52,733 nt of DNA from UMGS1696 sp045643285 (GTDB lineage Bacteria; Bacillota; Clostridia; Oscillospirales; CAG-272), in assembly GCA_045643285.1 (NCBI GenBank), contig JAZUKN010000019.1, positions 1 to 52,733 on the forward strand. The letters run 5' to 3'. The notes under the pieces were generated by a model, which ran no database searches, was not told the origin of the DNA, and worked only from the letters and a program-made list of their open reading frames with translations. This document shows positions 19,332-28,145 of this stretch, one piece after another; the stretch's first letter is position 1; the number at the start of each line of letters is the position of its first letter. A program made the translations under genes and the position numbers.

Positions 19332-19420
19332 GGGGTTGTCCTTTCTTTGCCTTTCGGCGATAAAAATATTTTGTCAAAAATTTATATCAACGGGGTGTTC
19401 CCCGATTGATGCGTATTATA

Positions 19421-19505
19421 ACTTGCGCGAAGCGCATACTTCACTCGCCGGAGGCGTACTTCACTGCCTGTGGCGGCTTCACTTGCGCGAAGCGCATACT
19501 TCATT
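19421..19505. repeat. Array of short variable hairpins with an ACTTCACT linker
   Basis: Hairpins TGCGCGAAGCGCA, TCGCCGGAGGCG, TGCCTGTGGCGG and again TGCGCGAAGCGCA are separated by TACTTCACT or CTTCACT. The array lies upstream of nagB. Confidence 0.78.
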
Positions 19506-20000
19506 TTTCTTTAACTTGCACAAATTACACGGCTTCGCACGGAATACAAATCCACCTGCGGTAGGGGACGGCGCCCACGACGTCTCGCGGGATTTCGGTA
19601 AACCTCACGGTTACAAATCAAACGAACGACTTGAAATCTGCCTCCCTTGTGTAAAGGGAGGTGTCACGACTTGTCGTGACGGAAGGATTGTTGTAAGGTA
19701 TAAAACACTTCGTGTTTTCGATTTCATTCTTTTGTCCTGACGGACGGTCCATAAGGAGTCCTTTCGCGGACTCCTTATGAATCCACACGACCAAAGGGGG
19801 AAGGAGCAAGCTCAATTCCCCCTTTGGAATCCCCTTTGTTTTGTCGTTCGTAAATGCAGATCGTTTATCAGCTAAGCAGGTGAGGTACGCGAACCCGTGA
19901 AGACACTGCGCGCTGCCGCTCATACGTTTATTTTGCTTATGTTTTTTGTTTAGTGTATTCGGAGCGCTTTTTTAGACTTTTGTCAATTCTTCATTATTCA
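19506..20000. repeat. Mosaic intergenic repeat, copy 6
   Basis: No gene. It has the CTCCCTTGTGTAAAGGGAGG and GTCACGACTTGTCGTGAC hairpins, the hallmark palindrome (core at 19,702-19,718, one end base changed), an AAGGAGTCCTTTCGCGGACTCCTT hairpin also present at 3570-3590, the GGGGGAA...TTCCCCC pair, the GCGCGCTGCCGCTCATACG segment, and the TTATTCATT tract. Confidence 0.75.
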
Positions 20001-21035
20001 TTATTCATTATTCATTAAATACTTTTTGAAAAACTTCTCCGCTTTTGCGCCGGAAAATGCGTGCCCATGCGGATGTATGTCCGCGTACAGCCTGTCTTCC
20101 GCTCCTGCGGAGGCGTATATCTTCTTCACCTCATCAAAGCCTTTCTTGAGGTCGTCGAAGTAGAAGCACTCGTCGTACAGCCCCATTTCAACGAGCAGTG
20201 GGCGCGGTGCGATAAGCCCTGCTATATCGTGCGTATCGAAGTATTTATAAAGGTTCGGCACGATCTGCGAGCCGCAGAAATTCGCGCGTCCCACGGCAAA
20301 TCCGGCGAACGGATTCACGTACCCGATTATGTCAGCCGCCTTGATCCTCGGTTCAACTGCCGTCGTGAACGTCGTCATCGTGCCGCCGTACGACAGCCCC
20401 ATCATTCCGATGCGGTCTTTGTCCACTTCCGGCACCGTTTCAAGGTAGTCTATCGCGCATTTTATATCCCAGATATTGAGCGTCAGCGTATACACGCCGA
20501 ACAGCGCGCCTTTGATGAAGTTTATATTGCATCCGTCGCGTCCGTCGTAGTCGTCGACGTCTTCCCTTTCGCCGAAACCGCGCAGATCGGGCGCGAGCGT
20601 CACAAATCCGGCTTTCGCCATTTGCTCGGCGTAGTTGTAGTTCATTATTTCGATCTGGCGCTCGTGCGCCGCGTCTCCTCTCACCCCTGCAACGGGATCC
20701 TTTCCGAGTGGTCCGTGACCGTGGGAGCAGACTATCGCCGGAGTTTTGCCGGTCTTCGCCGACTTCGGTATCAGCAGATACGCCGGGCAGGACATATATT
20801 TTTCGGTATCGAATACAACGCGCTGTCTTATGTAGTCGCCGCAGTCCTCGGTGGATTCGATCTCGGCGCTCAGCGGCACTTTGTCGGGAAATGATCCGAG
20901 TAGGTCGGTCAGCTTTTCGAGAGCGGTGTTCCGCCATTCGTCAAACGGCAGTCCGGCAGTCGAGAACGACAGCGACGGCGTGTGATTTTTCGCCAGCTCG
21001 TTCCAATAGTTTTCGGGTAAAAAATTCCGCGGCAT
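20001..21035 (-). CDS. Acetyl-xylan-esterase-like alpha/beta hydrolase
   Basis: 344 aa with no signal peptide. An alpha/beta hydrolase fold is clear: the strand and turn ICSHGHGPLGKD near 102-112, the nucleophile elbow GLSYGGT with Ser215, an APRPLLVEMGLYDE segment with the likely acid Asp288, and a His near 323-325 in DIHPHGHAF. This family (acetyl xylan esterase, dienelactone-hydrolase-like) removes acetyl or other acyl groups from sugars. AAGGAG lies 8 nt before the ATG. It is a single gene between two repeat-filled gaps and is divergent from the lipoprotein array. An esterase acting on imported acetylated oligosaccharides would fit the surroundings. Confidence 0.82.
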   Translation of the reverse strand: MPRNFLPENYWNELAKNHTPSLSFSTAGLPFDEWRNTALEKLTDLLGSFPDKVPLSAEIESTEDCGDYIRQRVVFDTEKYMSCPAYLLIPKSAKTGKTPAIVCSHGHGPLGKDPVAGVRGDAAHERQIEIMNYNYAEQMAKAGFVTLAPDLRGFGEREDVDDYDGRDGCNINFIKGALFGVYTLTLNIWDIKCAIDYLETVPEVDKDRIGMMGLSYGGTMTTFTTAVEPRIKAADIIGYVNPFAGFAVGRANFCGSQIVPNLYKYFDTHDIAGLIAPRPLLVEMGLYDECFYFDDLKKGFDEVKKIYASAGAEDRLYADIHPHGHAFSGAKAEKFFKKYLMNNE

Positions 21036-21039
21036 AAGA

Positions 21040-21540
21040 AACTCCTTCGGAGAAAATGAATAATGAATGATGAAGAATGAATAATGAATAATTGGACAAA
21101 AGTCTAAAATAAGCGCTCTGAATACACTAAATAAAAAACATAAGCAAAATAAACGTATGAGCGGCAGCGCGCAGTGGCTTCACGGGTTCGCGTACCTCAC
21201 CTAATAAGCATAATTAACGATCTGCATTCACGAACGACAAAACAAAGGGGTTCTTAGGGGGAATAGGACGAAGTCCCTTCCCCCTAAGCGCGGTGATTCA
21301 CAAGAGCGTCGCGGTACGCTCTTGTGCGCCCCGCGCGTAGCGGAAAAGGAATAAATCGAAAACACGAAGTGTTTTCTTCCTTTTGCCGATATAAAGAAAG
21401 CACAGGTCGTTCGACGGGAGACCGATGGTCTCCCCTACGGTGGTCAATATCGTATCACACATAGCCGTGAGGTTTTTGCAAGTTAAAGAAAGCGAAGTTT
21501 GCGCTTCGCGCAAGTTATACTCCGCCAAGTTTACTTCCAC
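21040..21540. repeat. Mosaic intergenic repeat, copy 7
   Basis: The gap between the divergent esterase and lipoprotein genes has no gene. It has the TTATTCATT tract, ATGAGCGGCAGCGCGCAGTG, the GGGGGAA...TTCCCCC pair, the hallmark palindrome at 21,358-21,376, the GGGAGACCGATGGTCTCCCC module and a partial hairpin array near 21,490-21,520. From 21,541 to 21,686 the sequence is AT-rich and presumably carries the promoter for the lipoprotein genes, but no clean box pair stands out. Confidence 0.72.
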
Positions 21541-21686
21541 TATATAATAGCACATTCCGCTCTTTTTTTCGAGTGGGGCGCTTCATTGTTTACATTTTGT
21601 TTTATTTTGTTCATATTTTCGTAATAAAATATTGCTAATATGATATAAGTTGTTATTATTGTCTTAAAATGAAAGATTTGTGCTTT

Positions 21687-23195
21687 ATGAAAACGACAAA
21701 AGCGTTGGCTTTGATCCTCGCCTTGCTCATTTTCGTTCTTCCGCTCGTCGCCTGCGACACGTCCGTCACCAACGGAAACAGCAACGATAGTGACGAACAA
21801 GTCGAAGAAAACAACGATACTCCGACTATCACCTACACCCGCGAAAAATACGCCGGCTACAACTACGAGGGATACAATTTCCGCGTCCTCTCGCTTACCC
21901 CGGGTACGCACTACTACTGGATGATAGACGGCATGGAGGGCAACGGCTGGTGCAACGAGGTCTGGTACGAAGAAGACAATGCCGACGTACAGATCCACTC
22001 CGTTTTCACGAGAAACGTACTCGCCGAAGAGCTGCTCAACATAGACATTTCACTTCTTCCCGGCGGAGACAAGTACGAGATCGACTCTCTCGTCAGAACG
22101 CTCGTCAAGGCGGGCGGCGACGATTTCGATATGACTATCGGTTCGCAGTGCAGATATATGCCGCTTGCGTCCGAGGGATATTTCCGCAATCTCCGCGAGA
22201 TCGAAACGCTTGATCTCTCTGAGAATTGGTGGGATCGGGAATACATCGACACTTTTACATACAAAAACAAATATCTCTTCACCGTCTGCGGTGACTACAA
22301 CATTTTTGACGACTACGCAACTCCCGTTGTGTTCTACAACAAGCAGGTGCTTGAAAATTTCAACCTCGACGATCCCGCGGATCTCGTTGACGCAGGCACA
22401 TGGACGCTCGACGCCATGATGGATTACGTCAGCAAGGTCACGAACGACGCATCGGGCGACGGCAAGCTCGACGAAAACGACGTCTGGGGACTTGTCGACA
22501 ACGATCAGTATATATTCCATTTCACTACGGGATGCAACATCCACTTTTCCGAGCCTGACGAGGAAGGCGTTCCGCAGGTGACGATAGACAGCGAGCAGTT
22601 CACGAACACCGTTCAGGCGGTATTCGACAAGATAGCAATGAGCGGAAAAGGGTTGTTCACCGACAACGGCATCTGCTACGATATGTTCAAGAACGACCGC
22701 GCGCTCTTCTACTATGAGATACTCGCCGGAATCAATATGCTCAGAGATATGGAGTCCGACTTCTCTCTCCTCCCGACTCCGAAGCTGAATCCCGAACAGA
22801 AGGATTACGGTTCTCTCGCGCAAGGCATCTATCTGACGGTGCTTTCCGTTCCGCTCTCCGCAAAGGATGTTGACCGCACCGGTGTTATCATGAACGTCCT
22901 CGGCGGTATGTCCACCGACACGGTCGACGCGGCTCTTCACGAGGTCGTCCTCGGTCCGAAGCTCTTCCGCGAGAAGAGAACGAACGATATGCTCACCTAC
23001 GCACTTGAGAACAGAAAATACGACTGGGGCGAAAATGTTCCGTGGGCTTATCCGCTCATGAATCTGCTACGGGACCTCGGCTCGTCTCAGTCTTTCACCC
23101 TCTCGTCCTCAATTCAGAGAAACATAAAATTGCTCCGTACTCAGCTCAAGCGCTTTGCAGCCGGTTTTGAAATATACAACGGCAAGGCAAAGTAA
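21687..23195 (+). CDS. Substrate-binding lipoprotein 1 of a five-copy array
   Basis: 502 aa from the chosen ATG. The frame also has an ATG six codons earlier, but MKTTKALALILALLI gives a normal lipoprotein signal and GAAAG precedes it. The lipobox LVAC puts the lipidated Cys at about residue 21, followed by an acidic linker. The body resembles family-1 extracellular solute-binding proteins for sugars, with an N-terminal YNFRVLSLTPG strand and late signatures VLGGMSTDTVDAALHEVVLGPKLF. A DASGDGKLDEND loop at about 254-265 matches a calcium-binding EF-hand/dockerin-type loop. The protein should be tethered outside the membrane and bind an oligosaccharide. No permease or ATPase gene is present nearby. 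It is the first gene of a probable operon with the next three. Confidence 0.83.
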   Translation: MKTTKALALILALLIFVLPLVACDTSVTNGNSNDSDEQVEENNDTPTITYTREKYAGYNYEGYNFRVLSLTPGTHYYWMIDGMEGNGWCNEVWYEEDNADVQIHSVFTRNVLAEELLNIDISLLPGGDKYEIDSLVRTLVKAGGDDFDMTIGSQCRYMPLASEGYFRNLREIETLDLSENWWDREYIDTFTYKNKYLFTVCGDYNIFDDYATPVVFYNKQVLENFNLDDPADLVDAGTWTLDAMMDYVSKVTNDASGDGKLDENDVWGLVDNDQYIFHFTTGCNIHFSEPDEEGVPQVTIDSEQFTNTVQAVFDKIAMSGKGLFTDNGICYDMFKNDRALFYYEILAGINMLRDMESDFSLLPTPKLNPEQKDYGSLAQGIYLTVLSVPLSAKDVDRTGVIMNVLGGMSTDTVDAALHEVVLGPKLFREKRTNDMLTYALENRKYDWGENVPWAYPLMNLLRDLGSSQSFTLSSSIQRNIKLLRTQLKRFAAGFEIYNGKAK

Positions 23196-23261
23196 AAACG
23201 CCGTCGGTGATCCGTTTCAGGCAAAAAACAAAAATAATTTTTTCCCCGGAGGCATAAATAA

Positions 23262-24758
23262 ATGAACACCAAGAAAATCATCGCGCTCATCCTCGCACTT
23301 ATCATGCTCGCACTTCCGCTCGTCGCCTGCAACAAGTCCGACGGGAATAAAGGCGACAACGAAAGCGGCGAAAAAGTCGAAGAAAACAACAATACTCCGA
23401 CGATCACCTACACGCGCGAAAAATACGCCGGCAACAACTTCAACGGATACGACTTCCGCATACTTTCTATCGACCGCGGCTCACACTATTACTTCATGCT
23501 CGACGGCAACACGGGCTTTGCAAACGAGATATGGTATGAGGAAGACTCCGCGGAACCTCAGCAACACTCCGTGTTCACGAGAAACACTCTCGCATCCGAG
23601 CTTCTGAACATCAACATTTCTCCGATGTGGGGCGGCGGTACTTACGAGATCGACTCGCTCGTAAAAACTCTCGTAAAAGCCGGCACGGACGACTTTGACC
23701 TCACGCTCGGCTCACAGTGCAAGTATCTCCCTCTCGCATCCGAGGGATATTTCCACAATCTCCTCACAATGGAAACCTTTGATATAGGCGAGGACTGGTG
23801 GGATCAGGAATACATCGACACATTCACCTACAAGAACAAGTACCTCTACACGGTCTGCGGAGACTACAACATCTTCGACGACTATGCAACGCCTGTTATT
23901 TTCTATAATAAGCAGGTGCTTGAAAACTACAACCTCGACGATCCGGCTGATCTCGTTGACGCAGGCACATGGACGATCGACTCCATGATGGACTATGTGA
24001 ACAAGGTCACGAACGACATCTCCGGCGACGGAAAGCTCGATGAAAACGACGTATGGGGACTCACCGACAACAATCAGTATATGTTCCACTTTGCGACAGG
24101 CTGCAACCTCCACCTTTCAGCGCTTGACGAAGAAGGTATCCCCGTTGTCACGATCGACAGCGAGCAGTTCACGAACACCGTTCAGTCCGTATTTGAAAAG
24201 ATCGCCATGAGCGGCAAGGGACTCTTCGTCGAAAACGGCATCTGCTACGACCTCATCAAGGACGACAGAGCACTCTTCTACTATGAGATCCTCGCCGGCA
24301 TCAATATGCTCCGCGATATGGAATCCGACTTCTCTCTTCTCCCGACTCCGAAGCTCGACGAGAATCAAGCTGATTACGGCTCGCTCGCACAGGGCATATA
24401 CCTCACCGTCCTCGGCGTTCCGCTCTCCGCACCCAACACCGACAGAACGGGCATCATCATGAACGTTCTCGGCGGTATGTCCACCGACACGGTCGACGCC
24501 GCACTTCACGAAGTCGTCCTCGGTCCGAAGCTCTTCCGCGAAAAGAGAACGAACGATATGCTCGCGTATGCTCTTAAGAACAGAAAATACGACTGGTCAG
24601 AAAACATTCCGTGGGCTTATCCGCTCATGAATCTCCTCGTCGATCAGGGCAATCAGAAGTCATTCACGCTCGCGTCCTCTATCCAGCGCAACATCAAATC
24701 CCTCAAGGCTCAGCTCAAGGGATTTGCAAAGGGCTTTGAAAAAGGTCTTATAAAATAA
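23262..24758 (+). CDS. Substrate-binding lipoprotein 2 of the array
   Basis: 498 aa. The signal MNTKKIIALILALIMLALP and lipobox LVAC match a lipoprotein. It is the closest relative of copy 1: large stretches are nearly the same, for example KVTNDISGDGKLDENDVWGL and LRDMESDFSLLPTPKLDEN. Differences concentrate in the region 60-150, where the ligand site would be expected. The EF-hand-like loop starts at residue 252. GGAGG lies 9 nt before the ATG, and the 66-bp gap after copy 1 holds no terminator, so the two are likely co-transcribed. Its position and near identity point to recent duplication. Confidence 0.83.
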   Translation: MNTKKIIALILALIMLALPLVACNKSDGNKGDNESGEKVEENNNTPTITYTREKYAGNNFNGYDFRILSIDRGSHYYFMLDGNTGFANEIWYEEDSAEPQQHSVFTRNTLASELLNINISPMWGGGTYEIDSLVKTLVKAGTDDFDLTLGSQCKYLPLASEGYFHNLLTMETFDIGEDWWDQEYIDTFTYKNKYLYTVCGDYNIFDDYATPVIFYNKQVLENYNLDDPADLVDAGTWTIDSMMDYVNKVTNDISGDGKLDENDVWGLTDNNQYMFHFATGCNLHLSALDEEGIPVVTIDSEQFTNTVQSVFEKIAMSGKGLFVENGICYDLIKDDRALFYYEILAGINMLRDMESDFSLLPTPKLDENQADYGSLAQGIYLTVLGVPLSAPNTDRTGIIMNVLGGMSTDTVDAALHEVVLGPKLFREKRTNDMLAYALKNRKYDWSENIPWAYPLMNLLVDQGNQKSFTLASSIQRNIKSLKAQLKGFAKGFEKGLIK

Positions 24759-24803
24759 GTCAGTCTATTCTTGTGTTAAGATACACAGAGAGGAAAATAA
24801 ACT

Positions 24804-26297
24804 ATGAAAGCAAAAAGAATTCTCGCACTGCTCCTCGCGCTCCTCATGATCCTGCCCGTTCTCGTTTCCTGCAAAGAGACAACGACAGACGGCGGAAAAG
24901 ACAAAAACGAAATTGAAGAAAACAAAGACAATCCGACAACGACTCTCGTCCGTGAAAAATACGGCGATTTCAACTTCAACGGTTACAAATTCCGCATCCT
25001 CTCGATCACTCCCGGTCAGCACTACTACTGGATGATCGACGGCATGGACGGCACCGGCTGGTGCAACGAAGTATGGTACGAGCAGGACGACTCGGAAGAG
25101 CAGATCCACTCCGTATTCACGCGCAACACCCTCGCAGAAGAGCTTATCAACATTGATATCGAGCTTCTTGAGGGCGGCGGCACATACGACATCCCGAACC
25201 TCGTCAAAACGCTCGTAAAAGCAGGCGGCGACGACTTCGACATCACGCTCGGCGACAACACCTGCAACCTTCCCCTTTCCTCAGAGGGCTATTTCTACAA
25301 CCTCTACGACATCAAGTCGCTCGATCTCTCTAACGCATGGTGGGATCAGGAATATGTAAAGACATTTACATACAAGAAGAACCAGCTTTACATGGTAACG
25401 GGCGACTACAACATCTTCGACGACTACGCAGCAGCCTGCATATTCTACAACAAGCAGGTGCTTGAAAACTACAACCTCGACGATCCGGCTGACCTCGTTG
25501 ACGCAGGCACATGGACGCTCGACGCCATGATGGAAATGGCTGAGAAAGCAACGAACGACCTCACCGGTGACGGCAAAATGGACGAAAACGACTCGTACGG
25601 CTTCTTCGACAACGCATACGCGCTCACTCACCTCACCGAGGGCTGCGACATCCACATGACCGCGCTCAACGAAGAGGGAGTTCCCGAAGTCACCGTCGAA
25701 AGCGAAGAATTCACGAACGCCGTTCAGAAGGTATTCGACAGAGTCATCCGCAGCAGAGCAACTCTCCTCGGCGAGGGCGACCACGACAAGGATATAATGA
25801 AAGAAGACCGCGTCCTCTTCCTCTATGAACAGCTCGGCGGTATCAACCAGCTCCGCGATATGGAATCCGACTTCTCTCTCCTGCCGCTTCCTAAGAAGGA
25901 CGAAAACCAGAAGGACTACACTTCCGTTGTAAACGGTATCTGGTGTACTTCCCTCTCCGTTCCCGTATCCTCGAAGAACCCCGAACAGACAGGCACGATC
26001 ATGGAAGTTCTCGGCGGTATGTCCACCGACACGGTCAACGCATCTCTCCACAAGGTCGTTCTCGGTCCGAAGCTCTTCCGCGAAAAGAGAACGGTCGATA
26101 TGATGAACTACGTCATCGAGTCGAAGAGATACGACTGGGCGAAGGATATCCCGTGGGCATATCCGCTGTACGGCATCCTCACAGAGCAGACGGAAGCTCA
26201 GGCATTCACTCTCGCATCCTCTCTCCAGAGAAGCATCAAGACAATAAAGGCTCAGCTCAAAGGCTTCGTCAAGAAAATGGGCAACGGTCTGAAGTGA
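24804..26297 (+). CDS. Substrate-binding lipoprotein 3 of the array
   Basis: 497 aa with signal MKAKRILALLLALLMILP and lipobox LVSC. It keeps the array's core pattern, including NYNLDDPADLVDAGTWTLD and VLGGMSTDTVNASLHKVVLG. The EF-hand-like loop DLTGDGKMDEND starts at 252. Compared with copies 1 and 2, the stretch 300-330 is longer and changed (RVIRSRATLLGEGDHDKD). The RBS AGAGGAAAA is close to the start, and a 45-bp gap separates it from copy 2. Likely the third gene of the operon. Confidence 0.83.
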   Translation: MKAKRILALLLALLMILPVLVSCKETTTDGGKDKNEIEENKDNPTTTLVREKYGDFNFNGYKFRILSITPGQHYYWMIDGMDGTGWCNEVWYEQDDSEEQIHSVFTRNTLAEELINIDIELLEGGGTYDIPNLVKTLVKAGGDDFDITLGDNTCNLPLSSEGYFYNLYDIKSLDLSNAWWDQEYVKTFTYKKNQLYMVTGDYNIFDDYAAACIFYNKQVLENYNLDDPADLVDAGTWTLDAMMEMAEKATNDLTGDGKMDENDSYGFFDNAYALTHLTEGCDIHMTALNEEGVPEVTVESEEFTNAVQKVFDRVIRSRATLLGEGDHDKDIMKEDRVLFLYEQLGGINQLRDMESDFSLLPLPKKDENQKDYTSVVNGIWCTSLSVPVSSKNPEQTGTIMEVLGGMSTDTVNASLHKVVLGPKLFREKRTVDMMNYVIESKRYDWAKDIPWAYPLYGILTEQTEAQAFTLASSLQRSIKTIKAQLKGFVKKMGNGLK

Positions 26298-26352
26298 TAA
26301 AAGCATTTTCATCAGGGATTTGACACATAATACTTTTCAAAGAGGTGTTATT

Positions 26353-27819
26353 ATGAAAAAAACAGTCGCACTCATACTCTGTCTCGTAATGCTTCTGCCG
26401 CTCGCAGTATCCTGTAACAAAGCAGAAGCCGGAAACAAGGTGGAAACAAACATCGAAGAAGTCGACTCCGGCAACGAAACAACGGAGCTTGTCAAGGAAA
26501 AGTACGCCGGCATCGACTACAACGGCTACAACTTCCGCATTTTCGCAATTTCCCCCGGTGAACACTACCAGTCCTTCATCGCAGAGGATTCCACCGAGAT
26601 ATGGTACTCCGAAGACAACGCGGACGCGCTTATCCACGCCGTTTTCACACGTAACCTCCTCACGGAAGACCTTCTGAAAGTCAAGATCACTCCTCTCTGG
26701 GGCGGCAACACATACGAAGTCGCCGATCAGGTAAAAACGCTCGTAAAGGCAGGCGGCGACGAAATGGACCTCGTCCACAACTCGCAGTTCAAGACGCTTC
26801 CGCAGGCTATGGAAAACTATTTCTACAACCTCTACGGTATTGAGGGCTTCGACGTAAAGGCTGACTGGTGGGATCAGGAATACGTTGACACATTCACCTA
26901 CAGAAAGAACCAGCTTTACACGATCGTCGGCGACTATCTGACGCTTGACGACTACTCGACTTCCGTCCTGTTCTACAACAAGAACGTTGTCGAAAACTAC
27001 CACCTCGACGATCCGGCCGATTTTGTTGACGCAGGCACATGGACTATCGCCAAGATGATGGAAATGTCAGAGGATGTGGCGCACGACACGTCCGGCGACG
27101 GCAAAATGGACGAAAACGACGTCTGGGGACTCCTCGACAACGGTTTCGGACTCGTCCACTTCATCGAAGGCTGCGACAGCCGTATGACCGCACTTGACGA
27201 AGACGGCGTTCCGCAGGTCATCGTTGACAAGGAACAGTTCATCAACACCGTTCAGTATGTATACGAACACGTTATCCTCAGCCCGTCTCTCCTTGAGCAG
27301 GGCAACGACGACGACCTTATCGTAATCAAAGACGACAGAGCGCTCTTCTATCACGAAGTTCTCGGCGCTATCTACAACTTCCGCGATATGGAAGGCGACT
27401 TCTCTCTCCTCCCGATCCCGAAGATGAACGAAGAACAGAAGGAATACACCTCTATCGCCGACGGCATCTGGTGCACCGTCCTTGCTATGCCTATCACCGT
27501 AACGGATACGGAAAAGGTCGGAACGATCATGAACGTTCTCGGCGGTATGTCCACCGACACGGTCGACAAGGCGCTTTATGAAATAGTTCTCGGTCCGATG
27601 CTCTTCAGAGAAAAGAGAACAGTCGATATGCTCCAGTACTGCCTGGGCGCACGCGATTTCGACTGGGCAAAGGACATCAACTGGGGTTACCCGATCTACA
27701 CGGCTATCACGACACAGTCGACGAACAAGACGTTCACGTTCGCATCCGAGCTTCAGTCGAAGATCAAGGTAATCAAGGCTCAGCTCAAGGGATTTGTAAA
27801 GAGACTTCCGAAGAACTGA
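26353..27819 (+). CDS. Substrate-binding lipoprotein 4 of the array
   Basis: 488 aa from the ATG at 26,353, chosen because AGAGGTG precedes it and MKKTVALILCLVMLLPLAVSC makes a proper lipoprotein signal; an upstream ATG at 26,320 has no such signal. The core of the family is kept (YHLDDPADFVDAGTW, VLGGMSTDTVDKALYEIVLG). The EF-hand-like loop DTSGDGKMDEND begins at 245. It is more diverged in the N-terminal third than copies 1-3 (FAISPGEHYQSFI). The 55-bp gap after copy 3 has no terminator. It is probably the last gene of the four-gene transcript, since a long gap with repeats and a terminator follows. Confidence 0.83.
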   Translation: MKKTVALILCLVMLLPLAVSCNKAEAGNKVETNIEEVDSGNETTELVKEKYAGIDYNGYNFRIFAISPGEHYQSFIAEDSTEIWYSEDNADALIHAVFTRNLLTEDLLKVKITPLWGGNTYEVADQVKTLVKAGGDEMDLVHNSQFKTLPQAMENYFYNLYGIEGFDVKADWWDQEYVDTFTYRKNQLYTIVGDYLTLDDYSTSVLFYNKNVVENYHLDDPADFVDAGTWTIAKMMEMSEDVAHDTSGDGKMDENDVWGLLDNGFGLVHFIEGCDSRMTALDEDGVPQVIVDKEQFINTVQYVYEHVILSPSLLEQGNDDDLIVIKDDRALFYHEVLGAIYNFRDMEGDFSLLPIPKMNEEQKEYTSIADGIWCTVLAMPITVTDTEKVGTIMNVLGGMSTDTVDKALYEIVLGPMLFREKRTVDMLQYCLGARDFDWAKDINWGYPIYTAITTQSTNKTFTFASELQSKIKVIKAQLKGFVKRLPKN

Positions 27820-28145
27820 GAAAAACGGTCAGAGTATGCGTAATTAAGAGTTCAAGCTGATCTTAAAGAAACGCACTCTCCCTCAGTCAACTTCGTTGAC
27901 AGCTCCCTCCCGGAGGGCGCCTCATCAAGCATAAAAACTCAGCGATACAATTTGATTTGACTGTATCATAAATCATCAAACAGGTGGGACGAACGTTCCG
28001 CCTGTTTTTTTCGGCGACAATAATAACGCATTATTCGCGCCGTGTCTATTGTTTACAGTTACATCATTTTTCGTTTACAGTACGTTTACAATTTTTTGAT
28101 ACTATATCTTCGTATCAAAATAATTACTCCCCGGAGGTTTTTTCA
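27820..28145. other. Gap between lipoproteins 4 and 5: repeat, terminator, promoter region
   Basis: It holds a short dispersed repeat at about 27,868-27,922, CTCCCTCAGTCAACTTCGTT and CAGCTCCCTCCCGGAGGG, which is also present at about 10,888-10,929 with compensatory changes in the small stem. A terminator follows at 27,981-28,011. The AT-rich tract from 28,040 to 28,130 probably carries the promoter of lipoprotein 5. Confidence 0.7.
27981..28011 (+). terminator. Intrinsic terminator ending the four-gene lipoprotein transcript
   Basis: CAGGTGGGAC and GTTCCGCCTG pair around a GAAC loop (one mismatch) and are followed by a run of T. Confidence 0.75.
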